Shown piece by piece: positions 62,863 to 64,000 of a DNA stretch of 64,000 bases. Under the pieces are notes generated by a model. That model saw nothing but the letters and a program-made list of their open reading frames with translations, was not told where the DNA came from and searched no databases. Each line of letters begins with the position of its first letter. Within the stretch, counting starts at the first letter, position 1. The position numbers and the translations under genes were made by a program. The stretch comes from Kingella sp. (in: b-proteobacteria) (GTDB lineage: Bacteria; Pseudomonadota; Gammaproteobacteria; Burkholderiales; Neisseriaceae), in the NCBI RefSeq assembly GCF_030527935.1, contig NZ_JAUMZV010000004.1, positions 15,819-79,818 on the forward strand, in the 5' to 3' direction.

Positions 62863-63882
62863 ATGAATTTTCATCCCGAATTTTCCATCCCCCTAGCCGA
62901 GCAAAACCAAGTTGGCGTGTTACTCGTCAATCTTGGCAGCCCCGAAGCCCCCACGCCCGAAGCCGTGCGCCCTTTTTTGCGCGATTTTTTATCCGACCCG
63001 CGTGTGGTAGAACTCTCGCCATGGCTGTGGCAACCGCTGTTGCGTGGCATCATCCTGCCGCTGCGCAGCCGCCAATCCGCCGAGCTATACAAAAAAATTT
63101 GGCTCAAAGAAGGCTCGCCGCTCAAAGTGTTTACCCATCGCCAGCTAGAAGGCTTGCGCCAAAGGCTGCCTGAAAACATCCATTGCGCCTACGCCATGAG
63201 CTACGGCAAACCCAGCATCCACGAAGCCATGAGCACGCTCAAAAGCAAAGGCGTGGGGCGGCTGATTGTGCTGCCGCTGTATCCGCAATACGCAGGCAGC
63301 AGCATGGGCGCAGCGTTGGATAAAGTGCTGGGCGAATTGGAACACGAGCGCAACCAAATGTCGGTGCGCACCGTTGCCCGCTTTTATTTCCACACGGGCT
63401 ACATCCGCGCCCTTGCGCAACAAATCGCCAGCTACCGCAAACAATACGGCGCAGGCGAAAAACTGATGTTCAGCTTCCACAGCATCCCGCAAAAACACAG
63501 CGATTTGGGCGACCCCTACGCGCAAGAATGCCGCGAAACCGCCCGCCTTGTCGCGCTGGAACTCGGCTTACACGAGCAGGATTATGTGGTCTCGTTCCAA
63601 AGCCGTTTTGGCGGTGGCAAATGGCTAGAACCCAGCACGCAAACGCTGTTCAAAGAATTGCCACGCAAACACAAAATCACCAAACTAGACGTGATTTGCC
63701 CTGGGTTTGTGAGCGACTGCTTGGAAACCATGGAAGAAATCGCCATTCGCGGGCGCGAGCAATTCTACGCAGCAGGCGGCACACAATTCCAATACATTCC
63801 CTGCTTAAACGACAACCCCGCATGGCTAGACGCATTAAGCGAGATTGTGAAAGAAAGCGGCGCGGGGTGGATAAAAGCGTAA
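62863..63882 (+). CDS. hemH: ferrochelatase
   Basis: The 339-residue enzyme inserts ferrous iron into protoporphyrin IX, the last step of heme synthesis. GVLLVNLGSPEAPTPEAVRPFLRDFLSD, MSYGKPSI, LPLYPQYAGS, FSFHSIPQKH (catalytic His) and SRFGGGKWLEPST identify it. Follows purE by 61 bases and ends in an uptake-sequence hairpin. Confidence 0.97.
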   Translation: MNFHPEFSIPLAEQNQVGVLLVNLGSPEAPTPEAVRPFLRDFLSDPRVVELSPWLWQPLLRGIILPLRSRQSAELYKKIWLKEGSPLKVFTHRQLEGLRQRLPENIHCAYAMSYGKPSIHEAMSTLKSKGVGRLIVLPLYPQYAGSSMGAALDKVLGELEHERNQMSVRTVARFYFHTGYIRALAQQIASYRKQYGAGEKLMFSFHSIPQKHSDLGDPYAQECRETARLVALELGLHEQDYVVSFQSRFGGGKWLEPSTQTLFKELPRKHKITKLDVICPGFVSDCLETMEEIAIRGREQFYAAGGTQFQYIPCLNDNPAWLDALSEIVKESGAGWIKA

Positions 63883-63887
63883 TCTTC

Positions 63888-63927
63888 ATTTTCAGGCTGC
63901 CTTGGTTGTATTAGGCAGCCTGAAAAT
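63888..63927 (+). terminator. uptake-sequence hairpin after hemH
   Basis: ATTTTCAGGCTGCCTTG and TTAGGCAGCCTGAAAAT are inverted around a short loop, 6 bases past the hemH stop. Confidence 0.7.
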
Positions 63928-63955
63928 CAATTACACCAAGCAAAGAGGAAAATAT

Positions 63956-64000
63956 ATGTTCAAAAAACTCATCCTAGCCCTAACCAGCTTATTTATTTCA
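63956..64000 (+). CDS. start of an exported protein, cut by the window end
   Basis: AAGAGGAAAATAT precedes an ATG at 63956. The 15 visible residues (MFKKLILALTSLFIS) are a Lys-Lys n-region and hydrophobic core of a signal peptide. The gene cannot be identified from this. Confidence 0.6.
   Translation, partial: MFKKLILALTSLFIS

Noticed and set aside
1..64000. Regularly recurring 12-base repeat that could suggest a CRISPR array
   Set aside because: Spacing is irregular, both orientations occur and many copies are inside genes; it is the DNA uptake sequence. No cas gene is present.
1..64000. tRNA or rRNA genes
   Set aside because: No cloverleaf-like segment with a GTTCGAATC-type arm or rRNA signature was noticed; absence was judged by eye only.

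Overview
This 64 kb window is chromosomal DNA of a Neisseriaceae bacterium, most likely Kingella or a close relative. The main evidence is a 12-base DNA uptake sequence, AGGCAGCCTGAA (either strand), which occurs in almost every intergenic gap and inside many genes. From memory this is the Kingella-type dialect; N. meningitidis uses GCCGTCTGAA. Gene content and order agree: murC-ddl-ftsQ-ftsA-ftsZ, rpsF-priB-rpsR-rplI, a UPF0237/UPF0210 pair, and dRS3/NIME-like repeats (ATTCCCGCCTACGCGGGAAT).

Layout. 1-10 kb: the end of nusB, aroC, a DUF805 gene broken by a small mobile element, an SbmA/YddA-type ABC transporter with a TonB-dependent receptor, a YcxB-like gene with an early stop, and the overlapping pair dut-ygfA. 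10-25 kb: malic enzyme, an LtaS/OpgB-type sulfatase-fold transferase, ylqF, a metallo-beta-lactamase-fold hydrolase, a SLOG protein, a 47-residue Cys-rich protein, hisC and hisB separated by an inserted GyrI-like gene, then thrB, lldD, purC and a lipoprotein hydrolase. 25-40 kb: an IS remnant, rfbD, a phospholipase D lipoprotein, an AT-rich dead gene, a BioC-like methyltransferase, the ACT/PFL pair, a second TonB receptor plus SbmA/YddA-type transporter, ppsR and nudB. 40-49 kb: the end of the division/cell-wall cluster and a uup gene with two disabling lesions. 49-64 kb: panB, a spermidine synthase-like gene, rfbA, yafJ, apt, yhbY, the S6/PriB/S18/L9 operon, a chorismatase-like gene flanked by two paralogous helical proteins, a Tat-exported flavoprotein, ybaB, purE and hemH.

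Most genes are housekeeping (cell wall, division, amino acids, purines, heme, translation). The accessory interest lies in the repeats. At least five families of small non-coding elements fill the gaps, and some sit inside genes. The uptake sequence itself forms the inverted-repeat terminators, supplies the stop codon of nine genes, supplies a probable -35 box of five promoters, and is translated in frame as GSLK, RQPE, FQAA, FRLP or SGCL in many proteins. No tRNA, rRNA, CRISPR array or intact prophage was seen.
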